Shown here piece by piece: positions 10,384 to 21,672 of a stretch of DNA of 64,000 nucleotides; position 1 is the stretch's first letter; each line of letters opens with the position of its first letter. The notes beneath the pieces are model-generated. The model was not told the origin of the DNA, ran no database searches, and worked only from the letters and a program-made list of their open reading frames with translations. Source of the DNA: Micromonospora rhizosphaerae (GTDB lineage Bacteria; Actinomycetota; Actinomycetes; Mycobacteriales; Micromonosporaceae). The stretch lies in assembly GCF_900091465.1 (NCBI RefSeq), contig NZ_FMHV01000002.1, positions 2,232,001 to 2,296,000 of the forward strand, given 5' to 3'. The position numbers and the translations under genes are program-made.

Positions 10384-12513
10384 GTGCCCGTCGCGTACCC
10401 CTCCGGCGATCAGCGCCGCCCGCCGCTTCCCCATGTTGTCGTGCCGGCCGTCGGGGCGCTGCTCGCCCTCGCCGGTGCCGTGCTGACGGCCGGGCTCACC
10501 GCGGCCATGCTGCCGCTGGCGGATCCGGCGCACCGGCCGTCGGTCGCGCAGGCCGGTCTGGCCGTCACCGCGACCCTGTACGCGGTGGGCCTGCTGCGCT
10601 TGCCCGGACGGTCGCGGCTCTCCGTGCCCGAGCGGTTGCGCCGCGCGGTGGACGTGGTCGGCCTCGGCACCAGCCTGGTCTTCGCGAGCTGGGTGCTCCT
10701 CCCGCCCGGCGCGGTGCCCCCGCCGGCCCGTACGGCCGCCGTGGCCGGTGCCCTCGGGCTCGCCGTGCTCACGGTCGCCGCGCTGGCCGACCGGCGGCGG
10801 CGCCCGGGCGCGGCGCTCTGCCGGGTCGGCGCGGCGGCCACCCTGTCCGGGCTGGTGGCCCTCGTGCTGCTGCTGGCCTACCGGGCGCCGGAGTGGGCCA
10901 GCCTGGCCGTCCCGCCACCGATGCTGGCCGGAGCGTTCGTCACCGCGGTCGGCGCCCGGCGGGTGTTGACGGGGGACCCGCCCCGCGCCGGCGGGCGGGC
11001 GGCGGCCTGGCCCCGGGTCACCGCGCCCGCGGGCATCGCCGCGCTCGCCGCCGGCCACCACCTCTGGGCGGTGGGGGAGTTCAGCGCCCCCGCCGTCGCG
11101 CTCGGCCTGGCGGTGATCCCGCCGATGGTGCTAAAGGAGCTGTTGGCCGCCGCCGACCACCGCCGGCGTGCCGAGCGGCTCGCCGCCCGCGAGGCGCGGC
11201 TGCGCGACCTGCTCGGCGACGTCGACGAGCGGGACCGGACGGTGCACCGGCTCCTCGACACCGACCAGCTCACCGGGCTGGCCGGCCGGCGGGAGCTGCT
11301 GCGCGAGCTGGGCCGTCGAGCGGGGTCGCCGACCGGCGCGCTGCTCGTCGTCGATCTGCACGGGCACGCCGTGGCCGACGACGGGCCCGGTCCGGCAATC
11401 GGGGACGACGTGCTGGTCGAGGTGGCCCGCCGGTTGCGTGCCGGCTGCGGCCCCCGGGATCTGGTGGCCCGGCTGGTCGGCGACGAGTTCGCGGTGCTCA
11501 CCGACGTCGGGCCGGTGCTGGCGTACGCGCTGGGCACCCGGCTGCTGGCCGCGTTGACCGAGCCGTATCCGCTCCCGGTCGGGGCGGCGCGGCTGCAGGT
11601 CAGCATCGGGCTGGCCGAGACGGCCGGCGGGGACCCGGAGGACGTGTTCCGGCAGGCGGACCTGGCCCGGCGGCGGGCGGTGCAGCTCGGCCGGGACCGG
11701 GTCGAGTGGTACGACGCGTACCTCGAGGAGCAGCTGGTCCGGCGGCTCGACCTGGAACGCGAGCTGCCCGGTGCGGTGGCCCGGGGCGAACTGGACCTGG
11801 TCTACCAGCCGGTGCTCGCCCTGAGCGACCGGCTGCCGGTGGGTGTCGAGGCGCTGCTGCGCTGGCGCAGCCCGGTGCTGGGCACCGTGCTCCCGGCCGA
11901 GCTGCTGCCGGTGGCGGAGGACCTGGACCTCGTCGGCGAGGTGGGCCGCTGGGTGCTGGACCGGGCCTGCCGACAGCTCGCCGACTGGTCGGGTGGCGGG
12001 CGCGAGCTCTGGTTGTCGGTCAACGTCACGCCGCGGGAGCTGGCCGCGCCGGACTTCGTGCCGCGTACCGCGACCGCCCTCGCCGCACACGGCGTGTCGC
12101 CGGAGCGGCTGGTGGTCGAGGTGGCCGAGTCGCGCGTCGGCGCCGAGCTGCCCACAGTGGTGGCCCGGCTGGCCGGGCTGCGGTCCCTGGGCGTGCGGAC
12201 CGCGCTGGACGACTTCCGCGCCGAGCACGCCTCCCTGGCCCAGCTCCGCCGGCTCCCGATCGACCTGCTCAAGGTCGGCCCGGACCTGGTCGGGCCGGCC
12301 GGGGACCCGCAGCGCCTGCTGATCGACGTGGTGGTCAGCCTCGGCGGCCGGCTCGGCTTGGAGGTGGTGGTCGAGGGCCTGGAGTCCGACGTCCAGGTGG
12401 CCGGGGCGCGCCGGTCCGGCTGCCGGTACGGCCAGGGTTTCGCGCTGGCCGGGCCGGCGACCGCCGAGCGGGTGGAGGCCTGGTTCGCGGAGTCCCGGTC
12501 GGTGTCCCGGTAA
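10384..12513 (+). CDS. Membrane GGDEF-EAL protein with degenerate catalytic motifs
   Basis: A 709-aa protein with about seven hydrophobic helices (residues ~15-225), a short coiled linker, then GGDEF (~290-415) and EAL (~435-700) domains. The GGDEF signature reads VGDEF (365-369), and the usual DxDxFKxxND metal region has become DLHGHAVADD, so cyclase activity is doubtful. In EAL, Glu489, the VNVTPRE Asn, EVAES and DD are kept, but DDFG is DDFRAEHAS and KID reads KVG, so the phosphodiesterase is probably impaired too. The intact paralog is at 14810-17257, across ilvD. It may act as a c-di-GMP sensor or scaffold. Confidence 0.88.
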   Translation: MPVAYPSGDQRRPPLPHVVVPAVGALLALAGAVLTAGLTAAMLPLADPAHRPSVAQAGLAVTATLYAVGLLRLPGRSRLSVPERLRRAVDVVGLGTSLVFASWVLLPPGAVPPPARTAAVAGALGLAVLTVAALADRRRRPGAALCRVGAAATLSGLVALVLLLAYRAPEWASLAVPPPMLAGAFVTAVGARRVLTGDPPRAGGRAAAWPRVTAPAGIAALAAGHHLWAVGEFSAPAVALGLAVIPPMVLKELLAAADHRRRAERLAAREARLRDLLGDVDERDRTVHRLLDTDQLTGLAGRRELLRELGRRAGSPTGALLVVDLHGHAVADDGPGPAIGDDVLVEVARRLRAGCGPRDLVARLVGDEFAVLTDVGPVLAYALGTRLLAALTEPYPLPVGAARLQVSIGLAETAGGDPEDVFRQADLARRRAVQLGRDRVEWYDAYLEEQLVRRLDLERELPGAVARGELDLVYQPVLALSDRLPVGVEALLRWRSPVLGTVLPAELLPVAEDLDLVGEVGRWVLDRACRQLADWSGGGRELWLSVNVTPRELAAPDFVPRTATALAAHGVSPERLVVEVAESRVGAELPTVVARLAGLRSLGVRTALDDFRAEHASLAQLRRLPIDLLKVGPDLVGPAGDPQRLLIDVVVSLGGRLGLEVVVEGLESDVQVAGARRSGCRYGQGFALAGPATAERVEAWFAESRSVSR

Positions 12514-12559
12514 GGGATGGCCGCCGTCCTGGTGGTCCTGGGCCGGTTGCTGTCCGCAG

Positions 12560-12784
12560 GATGCCACCGGCGCGCAGGTCCTCGGCGACGCCATCACCCG
12601 GCTGCGGGCGAGGGGGATCACCGTCCTGCTTTCCGGCATCACTCCCGGCCACGACCAGGTCCTGGGCGCTCTCGGGGTCGCCGACGAGTTGCGCCGCGAA
12701 GGACTGGTCTTCCCCGACACCCCCGCCGCCATCCGGCACGCCCGCACGGTCGCCCTCGCGGACGCGCCGGCAACCGGCCGCTAG
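12560..12784 (+). pseudogene. STAS-domain relic (C-terminus of a SulP-type transporter or anti-sigma antagonist)
   Basis: A 74-codon open stretch with no start. It begins abruptly at DATGAQVLGDAITRLRARG and continues through ITVLLSGITPGHDQVL to a TAG stop. This is the second half of a STAS domain in the style of SulP anion transporters (LDATGAQ..., followed by VLLSG and the ADELRREG helix). The preceding in-frame codons are not protein-like, so the rest of the gene has been deleted. Codon use is GC-rich like its neighbours. It occupies most of the 337-bp gap between the GGDEF-EAL gene and ilvD. Confidence 0.7.
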
Positions 12785-12803
12785 CCCGGCATCATGATCG
12801 CCT

Positions 12804-12833
12804 CCCCGACGCCGGACGATACCGGCGTCGGGG
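12804..12833. terminator. Terminator-like hairpin downstream of ilvD
   Basis: A perfect 12-bp stem (12804-12815 with 12822-12833) with a 6-nt loop lies 18 bp beyond the ilvD stop and just after the STAS relic. It lacks a U-tract. It likely ends ilvD transcription. Confidence 0.6.
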
Positions 12834-12850
12834 CGCGACGTGGGGGTCGC

Positions 12851-14698
12851 CTACTCCGGCACGCGGCGGTAGGCGCCGTCGCTGGCCGAGGTGGCCATCG
12901 AGGCGTACGCGCGAAGCGCCGCGGACACCGGGCGTTGCCGGTCCAGCGGGGTGTACGGCCGGTCTCGCTTCTCCTCGGCGACCCGGCGGGCCTGGAGCAC
13001 GTCCTCCGGCACGTTGAGCTGGATGGACCGGGCCGGGATGTCGATGACGATCTCGTCACCCTCCTGGACCAGCGCGATCAGGCCGCCGGAGGCCGCCTCG
13101 GGGGAGACGTGCCCGATCGACAGCCCGGAGGTGCCGCCGGAGAACCGCCCGTCGGTGAGCAGCGCACAGGAGCGGCCCAGCCCCCGGCCCTTGAGGAACG
13201 AGGTGGGGTAGAGCATCTCCTGCATGCCCGGGCCGCCCTTCGGCCCCTCGTACCGGATCACCACCACGTCCCCGGCGACGACGGACTTGTTGAGGATGCC
13301 CTCGACGGCGGCCTCCTGGGACTCGAAGACCCGGGCCGGTCCGCGGAAGGTCAGGCACTCCTCGGGCACCCCGGCGGTCTTCACCACGCAGCCGTCCGGC
13401 GCCAGGTTGCCGTGCAGGATGGCCAGCCCGCCGTCGGCCGAGTACGCGTGCTCCCGGTCCCGGATGCAGCCGCCGGCCGCGTCGGTGTCCAGCGACGACC
13501 AGCGGTTGGTGGTGGAGAACGGCTCGGTGGTGCGCACCCCGCCCGGGGCGGCGTGGAACAGCTCGGCCGCCTCCGGCGTGGCCTTGCCGCCGCGGACGTC
13601 CCAGTCGGCGAGCCAGCGCTCCAGGCTCGGGGAGTGCACGGCGTGCACGTCCCGGTTGAGCAGGCCGGCGCGGTCCAGCTCGCCGAGGATGGCCGGGATG
13701 CCGCCGGCCCGGTGCACGTCCTCCATGTGGTACTGCGGCGAGTTCGGGGCGACCTTCGCCAGGCAGGGCACCCGGCGGGAGATCGCGTCGATGTCGGTGA
13801 CGCCGAAGTCCAGCTCGGCCTCGCGGGCCGCGGCGAGCAGGTGCAGCACGGTGTTGGTCGAGCCGCCCATCGCCACGTCCAGGGCGACCGCGTTCTCGAA
13901 CGCGGCGCGGCTGGCGATCGAGCGGGGCAGCACCGAGGCGTCGTCGCCGTCGTACCACCGCTTGGCGATCTCCACGACGGTGCGGCCGGCCTCGACGAAG
14001 AGCGACCGGCGCGCGGCGTGGGTGGCCAGCGTCGAGCCGTTGCCCGGCAGCGCCAGGCCGATCGCCTCGGTGAGGCAGTTCATCGAGTTGGCGGTGAACA
14101 TGCCGGAGCAGGAGCCGCAGGTCGGGCACGCGGAGCGCTCGATGGCGCCGAGCTGGTCCTCGCTGACCGCCTCGTTGGACGCGGCGATCATCGCGTCGAT
14201 CAGGTCGATCTTGGAGTGGACCACGCCCTCGATCGCCACCGTCTTGCCGGCCTCCATCGGGCCGCCGGAGACGAAGACGGTCGGGATGTTCAGCCGCAGC
14301 GCGGCCAGCAGCATGCCCGGGGTGATCTTGTCGCAGTTCGAGATGCAGACCAGGGCGTCCGCGCAGTGCGCGTTGACCATGTACTCCACCGCGTCGGCGA
14401 TCAGCTCACGGCTGGGCAGCGAGTAGAGCATGCCGCCATGGCCCATGGCGATGCCGTCGTCCACCGCGATGGTGTTGAACTCCCGACCCACCCCGCCGGC
14501 CTCGGCCACCGCGTCGGCGACCAGGCCGCCGAGGTCCTTGAGGTGGACGTGCCCGGGTACGAACTGGGTGAAACTGTTGGCGATGGCGACGATCGGCTTG
14601 CCGAAGTCGTCGTCGGTCATCCCGGTGGCCCGCCACAGGGCCCGGGCGCCGGCCATCGTCCGACCGTGCGTGGAGGTCTTCGACCGCAGCTCAGGCAT
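12851..14698 (-). CDS. ilvD: Dihydroxy-acid dehydratase
   Basis: A 615-aa IlvD. It dehydrates 2,3-dihydroxy-isovalerate and 2,3-dihydroxy-3-methylvalerate to the 2-oxoacids, the third common step of Val/Ile synthesis after IlvBN and IlvC. Iron-sulfur ligands are evident in [11 protein letters not shown] and [22 protein letters not shown], the [12 protein letters not shown] block and the C-terminal [19 protein letters not shown] are also conserved. ATG 14698 ([10 protein letters not shown]) is the conserved start; the frame stays open far upstream through the divergent GGDEF-EAL gene and that part is a shadow. It stands alone between two GGDEF-EAL paralogs. Confidence 0.97.
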   Translation of the reverse strand: MPELRSKTSTHGRTMAGARALWRATGMTDDDFGKPIVAIANSFTQFVPGHVHLKDLGGLVADAVAEAGGVGREFNTIAVDDGIAMGHGGMLYSLPSRELIADAVEYMVNAHCADALVCISNCDKITPGMLLAALRLNIPTVFVSGGPMEAGKTVAIEGVVHSKIDLIDAMIAASNEAVSEDQLGAIERSACPTCGSCSGMFTANSMNCLTEAIGLALPGNGSTLATHAARRSLFVEAGRTVVEIAKRWYDGDDASVLPRSIASRAAFENAVALDVAMGGSTNTVLHLLAAAREAELDFGVTDIDAISRRVPCLAKVAPNSPQYHMEDVHRAGGIPAILGELDRAGLLNRDVHAVHSPSLERWLADWDVRGGKATPEAAELFHAAPGGVRTTEPFSTTNRWSSLDTDAAGGCIRDREHAYSADGGLAILHGNLAPDGCVVKTAGVPEECLTFRGPARVFESQEAAVEGILNKSVVAGDVVVIRYEGPKGGPGMQEMLYPTSFLKGRGLGRSCALLTDGRFSGGTSGLSIGHVSPEAASGGLIALVQEGDEIVIDIPARSIQLNVPEDVLQARRVAEEKRDRPYTPLDRQRPVSAALRAYASMATSASDGAYRRVPE

Positions 14699-14809
14699 GG
14701 CTACCAGTCTGGCACTGTCCTCGCGGAGACCCCCGGGCGCGCGCGCCGTGTCCCAACAGTTGCACACCCGGTGCCCCACGGGCGGCGCCGATCCGGCACA
14801 GTTGAGGTC

Positions 14810-17257
14810 GTGCACTTCCCCCCGGGCATGGTCGTCGTCGCGCTGCTGAGCGGGCTCGTCGCCGCCACCGGCGGCGCGCTGCTGGCCGCGTCGGCCCGCC
14901 GCCGGGTCGGACCGCACCGGCAGGCCCACGTGCTGCTCGCCGCAGCCGCCGGGGCGGCGCTGCTCAGCCTCCTCGTCGGGGTGACCGCCGTGTTCGCCAG
15001 CGGGGACCACTGGGCGCACCAGCAGGGGCAGCGCACCGGCTGGGCGACCGTGGTCTCGATCGGCACGACGATCAGCGGGCTGGCCCTCGGTGCCGCCCTG
15101 CTCCGGCTGCCCGGCGCGGCGGCCACCCCGGCCGCCACCGCCCGGCTGCTCCTCGACGGCGTGATCATGGGGACCGCGCTCTGGTTCGTCGGCTGGGTGC
15201 TCTTCTCCGAGCCGACCCTGCTGCTCGGCGCGGCCACCCCGGTGGCCTGCGTACCGATCCTGCTGCCCACGGTGAGCGCGGCGCTCACCGCCGGGCTGAC
15301 CCTGATCATGGTGCTGCGGACCGCCCCGCCACGGCACCGGCTCGTCCTGCTCGGCGCCGGTGCCACCGCGGTGACCTGCGGCGGGCTCGGCCTCGCCGCG
15401 GGGCTCTGCCAGGGCGGACCGGCCATGGGCCTGACCGGGGCGGCCGTGCTGGCGGTGGGGCTGCTCGCCGCCGCCCTCGCCGTGCGGCGGGTCGACCCAC
15501 CCTGGCAGGTGGACGTCGATCTGATCCGCCGGGACGGCGAGTACGCCTTCGTGCCGATGTTCGCCATGGCCGCCTCGGCGATGTACCACCTGGTCGAGGG
15601 CGGCCGGTTCGACGCGTTCGGCATCATCGCCGGCAGCGTCGAGGGCTTTGCGCTGGTGACCCGGCAGTACCTGGCCCTCAACGACGTGCGGGGCTACGCG
15701 GGCCGGCTGGCCGAGCGGGAGGCGCACTTCCGCGAGCTGGCGCACACCGACCCGCTGACCGGCCTGGCCAACCGGCGCGGACTGCTGCGCGCGCTGTACC
15801 GCTGCGCCGAGGCGGACGTGCCCTGCGTACTGCTCGGTCTTGACCTGGACGGCTTCAAGAACGTCAACGACATGCGCGGCCACGACATCGGCGACGCGGT
15901 GCTGGCCGAGGTGGGCCGGCGACTGCGTGGCAACCTGCGGCCGGGGGACCTGGCCGCCCGGCTCGGCGGCGACGAGTTCGCGGTGCTGCTGCACGGCGCG
16001 ACCGACGCGGACCGGGTCGCCGAACGGCTGCTCGGGGTCCTCGGTCGCCCGTACGAGGAGGCGGACGGGCCGGTCTTCCTGTCGGTCAGCATCGGGGTGG
16101 CCGGGCACTGCGGTGAGCCGGATGTGGAGCTGCTGTTGCGCCACGCCGACCTGGCGCTGCGCTACGCCAAGCAGCGGGGCAAGAACCGCATCGAGCGCTA
16201 CGACGCCGCGTACGACCAGCTGCTGCGCCGGCGCACCCTGCTCGAGCACGAGCTGCGGGGCGCGATCGAGCGGGACGAGCTGCGGCTGGCGTTCCAGCCG
16301 GTGGCGTCGCTGCCGTCGGTTCGTCCGGTCGGCGCCGAGGCGCTGCTCCGCTGGCACCACCCGGAGCTGGGCAACGTCCGCCCGGACGAGTTCATCCCGC
16401 TGGCCGAGGAGTGTGGGATGATCGCCAAGCTGGGGGCCTGGGTGCTGCACGAGGCCTGCTACCAGCTCTCCCGCTGGCTGGCCGACGGCCACGACGTCTG
16501 GGTCTCGGTCAACGTCTCGCCGCGCGAGCTGCACGCCCCGGAGTACGTCGTCCAGGTCGCCGACGCGCTGCGCGCGCATCACGTGCCGCCTCAGCGGCTG
16601 GTGCTGGAGGTCACCGAGCACGCCGTCGCCACCGACCTCGACGAGCTGATCCGACGGCTGACCGCGCTCCGGCTCACCGGCGTTCGGATCGCCCTGGACG
16701 ACTTCGGCGCGGGCTACTCCTCGCTGGGTCAGCTGCGCCGGCTGCCGATCGACATCCTCAAGATCGACCACAGCCTGGTGGCCGAGCACGAGCCGGTCCG
16801 GCCAGTGGGGAAGGACGGGCCGGCCTTCGCGCCGATGGTCGACATCGTCATGCGCCTCGGCCACCAGCTCGGGCTGGAGGTGATCGCCGAGGGCGTCACC
16901 AGCCGGACCGAGCTGGCCGCGGTGGTCGCCGCCGGCTGCCGCTTCGGTCAGGGCGCGCTCTTCGGCTGGGGGGTGCCGGCCGAGCATCTGGAGGCGATGC
17001 TGGAGGCGGCCACCTCGCCCGGCGCGCGGCCCGCGTCGTTGCCGCCGGGCCCGACGGCGGCCCCGACCCGCCCCCCGGCGCCGTTCCCGCGCTTCGGGCT
17101 GCACCCGGCCCCGCCGGTGCCCGCCCCACGCGCCTCGGCGGCGGGATCTCCGCAGGTGGGACCGGCCGCGCAGGGCGCGTCGGGAGGCGACACGCCGACG
17201 TCTGTTAACCAGAATGTGGGATCAGTTGACTCATCGCGTGAGATGCGTCAGGCTTAG
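14810..17257 (+). CDS. Membrane diguanylate cyclase/phosphodiesterase (GGDEF-EAL), canonical
   Basis: An 815-aa protein with about eight hydrophobic helices in the first 290 residues, a short helix, then GGDEF and EAL domains and a Pro/Ala-rich tail (~750-815). GGDEF is intact (GGDEF at 386-390; [10 protein letters not shown] metal and substrate region). EAL is also intact (EALLRW with Glu510, [33 protein letters not shown]). Both activities are therefore possible. Start GTG 14810 is the first plausible start after the ilvD promoter region; ATG 14828 is an alternative. The 3' end carries the ilvB promoter. Confidence 0.9.
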   Translation: MHFPPGMVVVALLSGLVAATGGALLAASARRRVGPHRQAHVLLAAAAGAALLSLLVGVTAVFASGDHWAHQQGQRTGWATVVSIGTTISGLALGAALLRLPGAAATPAATARLLLDGVIMGTALWFVGWVLFSEPTLLLGAATPVACVPILLPTVSAALTAGLTLIMVLRTAPPRHRLVLLGAGATAVTCGGLGLAAGLCQGGPAMGLTGAAVLAVGLLAAALAVRRVDPPWQVDVDLIRRDGEYAFVPMFAMAASAMYHLVEGGRFDAFGIIAGSVEGFALVTRQYLALNDVRGYAGRLAEREAHFRELAHTDPLTGLANRRGLLRALYRCAEADVPCVLLGLDLDGFKNVNDMRGHDIGDAVLAEVGRRLRGNLRPGDLAARLGGDEFAVLLHGATDADRVAERLLGVLGRPYEEADGPVFLSVSIGVAGHCGEPDVELLLRHADLALRYAKQRGKNRIERYDAAYDQLLRRRTLLEHELRGAIERDELRLAFQPVASLPSVRPVGAEALLRWHHPELGNVRPDEFIPLAEECGMIAKLGAWVLHEACYQLSRWLADGHDVWVSVNVSPRELHAPEYVVQVADALRAHHVPPQRLVLEVTEHAVATDLDELIRRLTALRLTGVRIALDDFGAGYSSLGQLRRLPIDILKIDHSLVAEHEPVRPVGKDGPAFAPMVDIVMRLGHQLGLEVIAEGVTSRTELAAVVAAGCRFGQGALFGWGVPAEHLEAMLEAATSPGARPASLPPGPTAAPTRPPAPFPRFGLHPAPPVPAPRASAAGSPQVGPAAQGASGGDTPTSVNQNVGSVDSSREMRQA
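17209..17222 (+). promoter_or_regulatory. Candidate NdgR/LtbR-type site upstream of ilvB
   Basis: CCAGAATGTGGGAT matches 12 of 14 bases with a segment overlapping the leuC start region (43795-43808). Similar but weaker segments lie upstream of leuB and cimA. It sits just before the putative -35 box of ilvB, inside the end of the GGDEF-EAL gene. The operator role is inferred. Confidence 0.4.
17226..17254 (+). promoter_or_regulatory. ilvB promoter (leaderless leader peptide)
   Basis: TTGACT (17226-17231), a 17-nt spacer and CAGGCT (17249-17254) end seven bases before the ATG of the leader ORF at 17262, so transcription could start at that ATG. The promoter lies within the last codons of the upstream GGDEF-EAL gene. 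Confidence 0.55.
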
Positions 17258-17261
17258 CCAC

Positions 17262-17297
17262 ATGTCGTCGAACTGGTCGCTGCGAGTACTTACCTGA
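17262..17297 (+). CDS. ilvB leader peptide (attenuator ORF)
   Basis: An 11-residue ORF, MSSNWSLRVLT, ending in TGA. The last five sense codons include CTG, GTA and CTT; GTA and CTT are rare in this GC-rich genome. It begins where the predicted transcript starts and stops directly before two stacked hairpins, the second a U-tailed terminator. The arrangement is that of ribosome-mediated attenuation sensing charged Leu/Val tRNA. It has no expected function as a peptide. Confidence 0.7.
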   Translation: MSSNWSLRVLT

Positions 17298-17357
17298 GCG
17301 CACTCTCCCTGATCGAGAGTGCGCTGGCCCCGTGCATCTGCACGTGGGCCGTTTTTA
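17297..17357 (+). promoter_or_regulatory. ilvB transcription attenuator
   Basis: Hairpin 1 is a perfect 11-bp stem (17297-17307 with 17315-17325). Hairpin 2 (17326-17336 with 17339-17350) is GC-rich with one bulged base and runs into GTTTTTATT (17351-17359), an intrinsic terminator. Hairpin 1 touches the leader stop codon, so a ribosome held on the Leu/Val codons would change its folding. I found only a short alternative pairing (17319-17322 with 17340-17343), so the antiterminator is not proven. Confidence 0.7.
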
Positions 17358-17437
17358 TTGCCGTCGGACCTCATCGGGGCGCCCGCGTCCCACCTTGTGA
17401 AGAGCCTCACCCACTCCAGCCGAAGGCCTGAACCGCC

Positions 17438-19372
17438 ATGACGAGACCCACGCCAGAGACCCTCGCCCACTCCGTCCGGCGAGCTCGCTCGGCCGCCGAG
17501 CCGGCGACCGACGTCGAGCACGCCCCCGCCCCCCGCAACGGGGCCGTCCCGGCCGCCCCGGCCGTAGCGGGAAGGGGCGCCCCGGCCGGCGCGGACGGAC
17601 GCACCGCGACTGAACGGCAGCCTGCGCCGGCGCAGGTCTCCGGCGCCGGATCGCTGGTGCGGTCGCTCGAGGCGCTCGGCGTCGACGTGGTGTTCGGCAT
17701 TCCGGGCGGCGCGATCCTGCCGGCGTACGACCCGCTCTACGACTCCACCGTCCGGCACATCCTGGTCCGGCACGAGCAGGGCGCGGGGCACGCCGCCACC
17801 GGGTACGCCCAGGCGACCGGCAAGGTTGGCGTCTGCATGGCCACCTCGGGCCCCGGCGCGACCAACCTGGTCACCCCGATCGCCGACGCGTACATGGACT
17901 CCGTGCCGTTGGTGGCGATCACCGGCCAGGTCGCGCGCCCGGCGATCGGCACGGACGCCTTCCAGGAGGCGGACATCCAGGGCATCACCCTGCCGATCAC
18001 CAAGCACAACTTCCTGGTGCAGAGCGCCGAGGAGATCCCACAGGTGCTGGCCGAGGCGTTCCACCTGGCGTCCACCGGCCGGCCCGGCCCGGTCCTGGTG
18101 GACATCCCCAAGGACGTCCTCCAGGCGCCGACCACCTTCTCCTGGCCGCCCACCCTCGACCTGCCCGGCTACCGGCCGACCCTGCACCCGCACGGGAAGC
18201 AGATCCGGGAGGCGGCCCGGCTGATGACCAACGCCCGCCGCCCGGTGCTGTATGTCGGCGGCGGCGTGCTCAAGGCCGGGGCCACCGAGGGGCTGCGTCG
18301 GCTGGCGGAGCTGACCGGCATCCCGGTGGTCACCACCCTGATGGCGCTCGGCGCGTTCCCCGACTCGCACCCGCAGCACCTGGGCATGCCCGGCATGCAC
18401 GGCACCGTGGCCGCGGTCTACGGCCTGCAGAAGGCCGACCTGATCGTGGCGCTCGGGGCCCGGTTCGACGACCGGGTCACCGGCCGGCTGGACTCGTTCG
18501 CGCCGGACGCCGCGGTGGTGCACGCCGACATCGACCCGGCCGAGATCGGCAAGAACCGGCACGCGGACGTGCCGATCGTCGGCGACGCCCGGCACGTGAT
18601 CGACGAGCTGATCGCCGCGGTCACCGCCGAGAAGTCCGCCCACCCGGCCGCCGACCTCGGCGACTGGTGGACCCAGCTCGACGACCTGCGCAAGCGCTAC
18701 CCGCTGGGGTACGAGGAGCCGGCCGACGGCACCCTCTCCCCGCAGTACGTGATCAAGCGGCTGGGCGAGATCGCCGGCCCGGACACGGTCTTCGTGGCCG
18801 GGGTCGGTCAGCACCAGATGTGGGCCAGCCAGTTCATCTCGTACGAGAAGCCGTACACGTGGCTCAACTCCGGCGGCCTCGGCACCATGGGGTACGCGGT
18901 GCCGGCGGCGATGGGCGCCAAGGTCGGCAAGCCGGACACCACGGTCTGGGCGGTGGACGGCGACGGCTGCTTCCAGATGACCAACCAGGAGCTGGCCACC
19001 TGCGCGCTGGAGGGAATCCCGATCAAGGTCGCTGTGATCAACAACGGCAACCTGGGCATGGTCCGGCAGTGGCAGACGCTCTTCTACGGCGAGCGCTACT
19101 CCAACACCGAGCTGGGCACTCACAAGCACCGCATCCCGGATTTCGTCAAGCTCGCCGAGGCGCTCGGCTGCGTCGGGCTGCGTTGCGAGAACGCCGCCGA
19201 CGTGGACAAGACCATCGAGGCGGCCATGGCGATCAACGACGCGCCCGTGGTGATCGACTTCGTGGTCGGCAAGGACGCCATGGTCTGGCCGATGGTGGCC
19301 GCCGGGACCAGCAACGACGAGATCATGTTCGCCCGGGGCGTCCGCCCCGCCTTCGACGAGGACGAGCTGTAG
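17438..19372 (+). CDS. ilvB: Acetolactate synthase large subunit
   Basis: A 644-aa ThDP-dependent enzyme that condenses two pyruvates, or pyruvate and 2-oxobutyrate, to acetohydroxyacids: the committed step of Val/Leu/Ile synthesis. About 60 residues of Ala/Pro-rich N-terminal extension precede the ALS core ([20 protein letters not shown]). The activating Glu lies in [12 protein letters not shown] and the ThDP/Mg motif in [14 protein letters not shown] followed by [12 protein letters not shown] 17438 has a modest GAAGG. It is controlled by the leader attenuator and followed by ilvN after a tandem repeat. Confidence 0.97.
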   Translation: MTRPTPETLAHSVRRARSAAEPATDVEHAPAPRNGAVPAAPAVAGRGAPAGADGRTATERQPAPAQVSGAGSLVRSLEALGVDVVFGIPGGAILPAYDPLYDSTVRHILVRHEQGAGHAATGYAQATGKVGVCMATSGPGATNLVTPIADAYMDSVPLVAITGQVARPAIGTDAFQEADIQGITLPITKHNFLVQSAEEIPQVLAEAFHLASTGRPGPVLVDIPKDVLQAPTTFSWPPTLDLPGYRPTLHPHGKQIREAARLMTNARRPVLYVGGGVLKAGATEGLRRLAELTGIPVVTTLMALGAFPDSHPQHLGMPGMHGTVAAVYGLQKADLIVALGARFDDRVTGRLDSFAPDAAVVHADIDPAEIGKNRHADVPIVGDARHVIDELIAAVTAEKSAHPAADLGDWWTQLDDLRKRYPLGYEEPADGTLSPQYVIKRLGEIAGPDTVFVAGVGQHQMWASQFISYEKPYTWLNSGGLGTMGYAVPAAMGAKVGKPDTTVWAVDGDGCFQMTNQELATCALEGIPIKVAVINNGNLGMVRQWQTLFYGERYSNTELGTHKHRIPDFVKLAEALGCVGLRCENAADVDKTIEAAMAINDAPVVIDFVVGKDAMVWPMVAAGTSNDEIMFARGVRPAFDEDEL

Positions 19373-19550
19373 TCATGACCGATCGCACCGAGCGCAGCGA
19401 GGGCCGTGAGGGCATGACGAGGAAGGCACTAGTCATGACCGATCGCACCGAGCGCAGCGAGGGCCGTGAGGGCATGACGAGGAAGGCACTAGTCATGGCC
19501 GATCGCACCGAGCGCAGCGAGGGCCGTGAGGGTATGACGAGGAAGGCACT
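19371..19550 (+). repeat. 3 x 60-bp tandem repeat between ilvB and ilvN
   Basis: Units are 19371-19430, 19431-19490 and 19491-19550. Units 1 and 2 are identical; unit 3 differs at 19498 and 19533. Each unit contains AGTCATGACC (the third has AGTCATGGCC) and ends in GAGGAAGGCACT, so each ribosome-binding site is followed by a start codon; the real ilvN start follows the last unit as GCCATGACC. The period is 20 codons, so a frame stays open across the whole array. The array was apparently built by duplicating the ilvN translation-initiation region. Confidence 0.95.
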
Positions 19551-19553
19551 GCC

Positions 19554-19557
<4 letters not shown>
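19375..19557 (+). CDS. Repeat-encoded small ORF (possible translational-coupling peptide)
   Basis: A 60-aa frame running through the three 60-bp repeats, encoding three near-identical 20-residue units rich in Arg/Glu (MTDRTERSEGREGM then TRKALV). Its TGA overlaps the ilvN ATG (19554-19557), so ribosomes finishing it could re-initiate on ilvN. It starts two bases after the ilvB stop. I do not recognise the peptide as any family; it may be translated only to couple ilvB to ilvN, or not at all. Confidence 0.35.
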
Positions 19558-21171
<1,614 letters not shown>

Positions 21172-21209
21172 GCGGTCCCGTCGGCCGCCGCGAGGCCCCG
21201 GCGGCCCAC

Positions 21210-21259
21210 CGGCGGCCCGCGACCCGACGCTCTCCCCGGCGTCGGGCCGCGGGCCGCCG
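21210..21259 (+). terminator. Strong hairpin terminator after ilvC
   Basis: A 21-position stem with a single A/C mismatch (21210-21230 with 21239-21259) around an 8-nt loop, 39 bp after the ilvC stop. No U-tract, as is common in high-GC actinobacteria. Confidence 0.75.
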
Positions 21260-21672
21260 CCGTATGCGGCGCTGAGCTACTCGACGTACGGGATGTCGGC
21301 GTCTTCCGACCGCCGGACAGCGCGACATCCCGCGAACCGCGTGGCTTGGCCGGCCGCTTCCTCCGCCACCGCCGTGCGGCGCACGGTCGAGCCGGGCAGT
21401 CCGCTCACCTGGTGGGACCGGGTGACCAACGCCTCGGCCAGCCGTGGGTCGTACCGGAGGGGGTCGAGCCGGGCGAGTGGGGGGACTACGCCGTGCGATA
21501 ACCCTGTGTGAGGGCCCTCACCCCACGGTCCGGGACACGCCGGCCGGTGAGCCCCCTACCATCCCTGATAGGTGCATAGCCGGCACCGAACGGCCATGGC
21601 ACGGATCAGCGCAGGGCGCAGCGCGGCGTCCCGTCGCCCCGAGCCGACCGCATACGACGTCTACGAGGACCA
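21260..21672. other. Non-coding serA upstream region with a palindrome and possible gene relic
   Basis: No convincing gene. A minus-strand frame from about 21540 down to a TAG at 21277 reads like protein (RLDPLRYDPRLAEALVT...) but has no upstream ATG and meets a stop at its 5' side, so it may be a relic. A perfect 14-bp palindrome, GTGAGGGCCCTCAC, sits at 21508-21521, and a CATCCCTGATA segment (21560-21570) resembles the sequence shared by the leuB and cimA upstream regions. Confidence 0.4.

Noticed and set aside
12851..17104. A 1,400-codon minus-strand open frame through ilvD and the GGDEF-EAL gene
   Set aside because: Only the ilvD part (up to 14698) is protein-like; the rest is the antisense shadow of a GC-rich gene.
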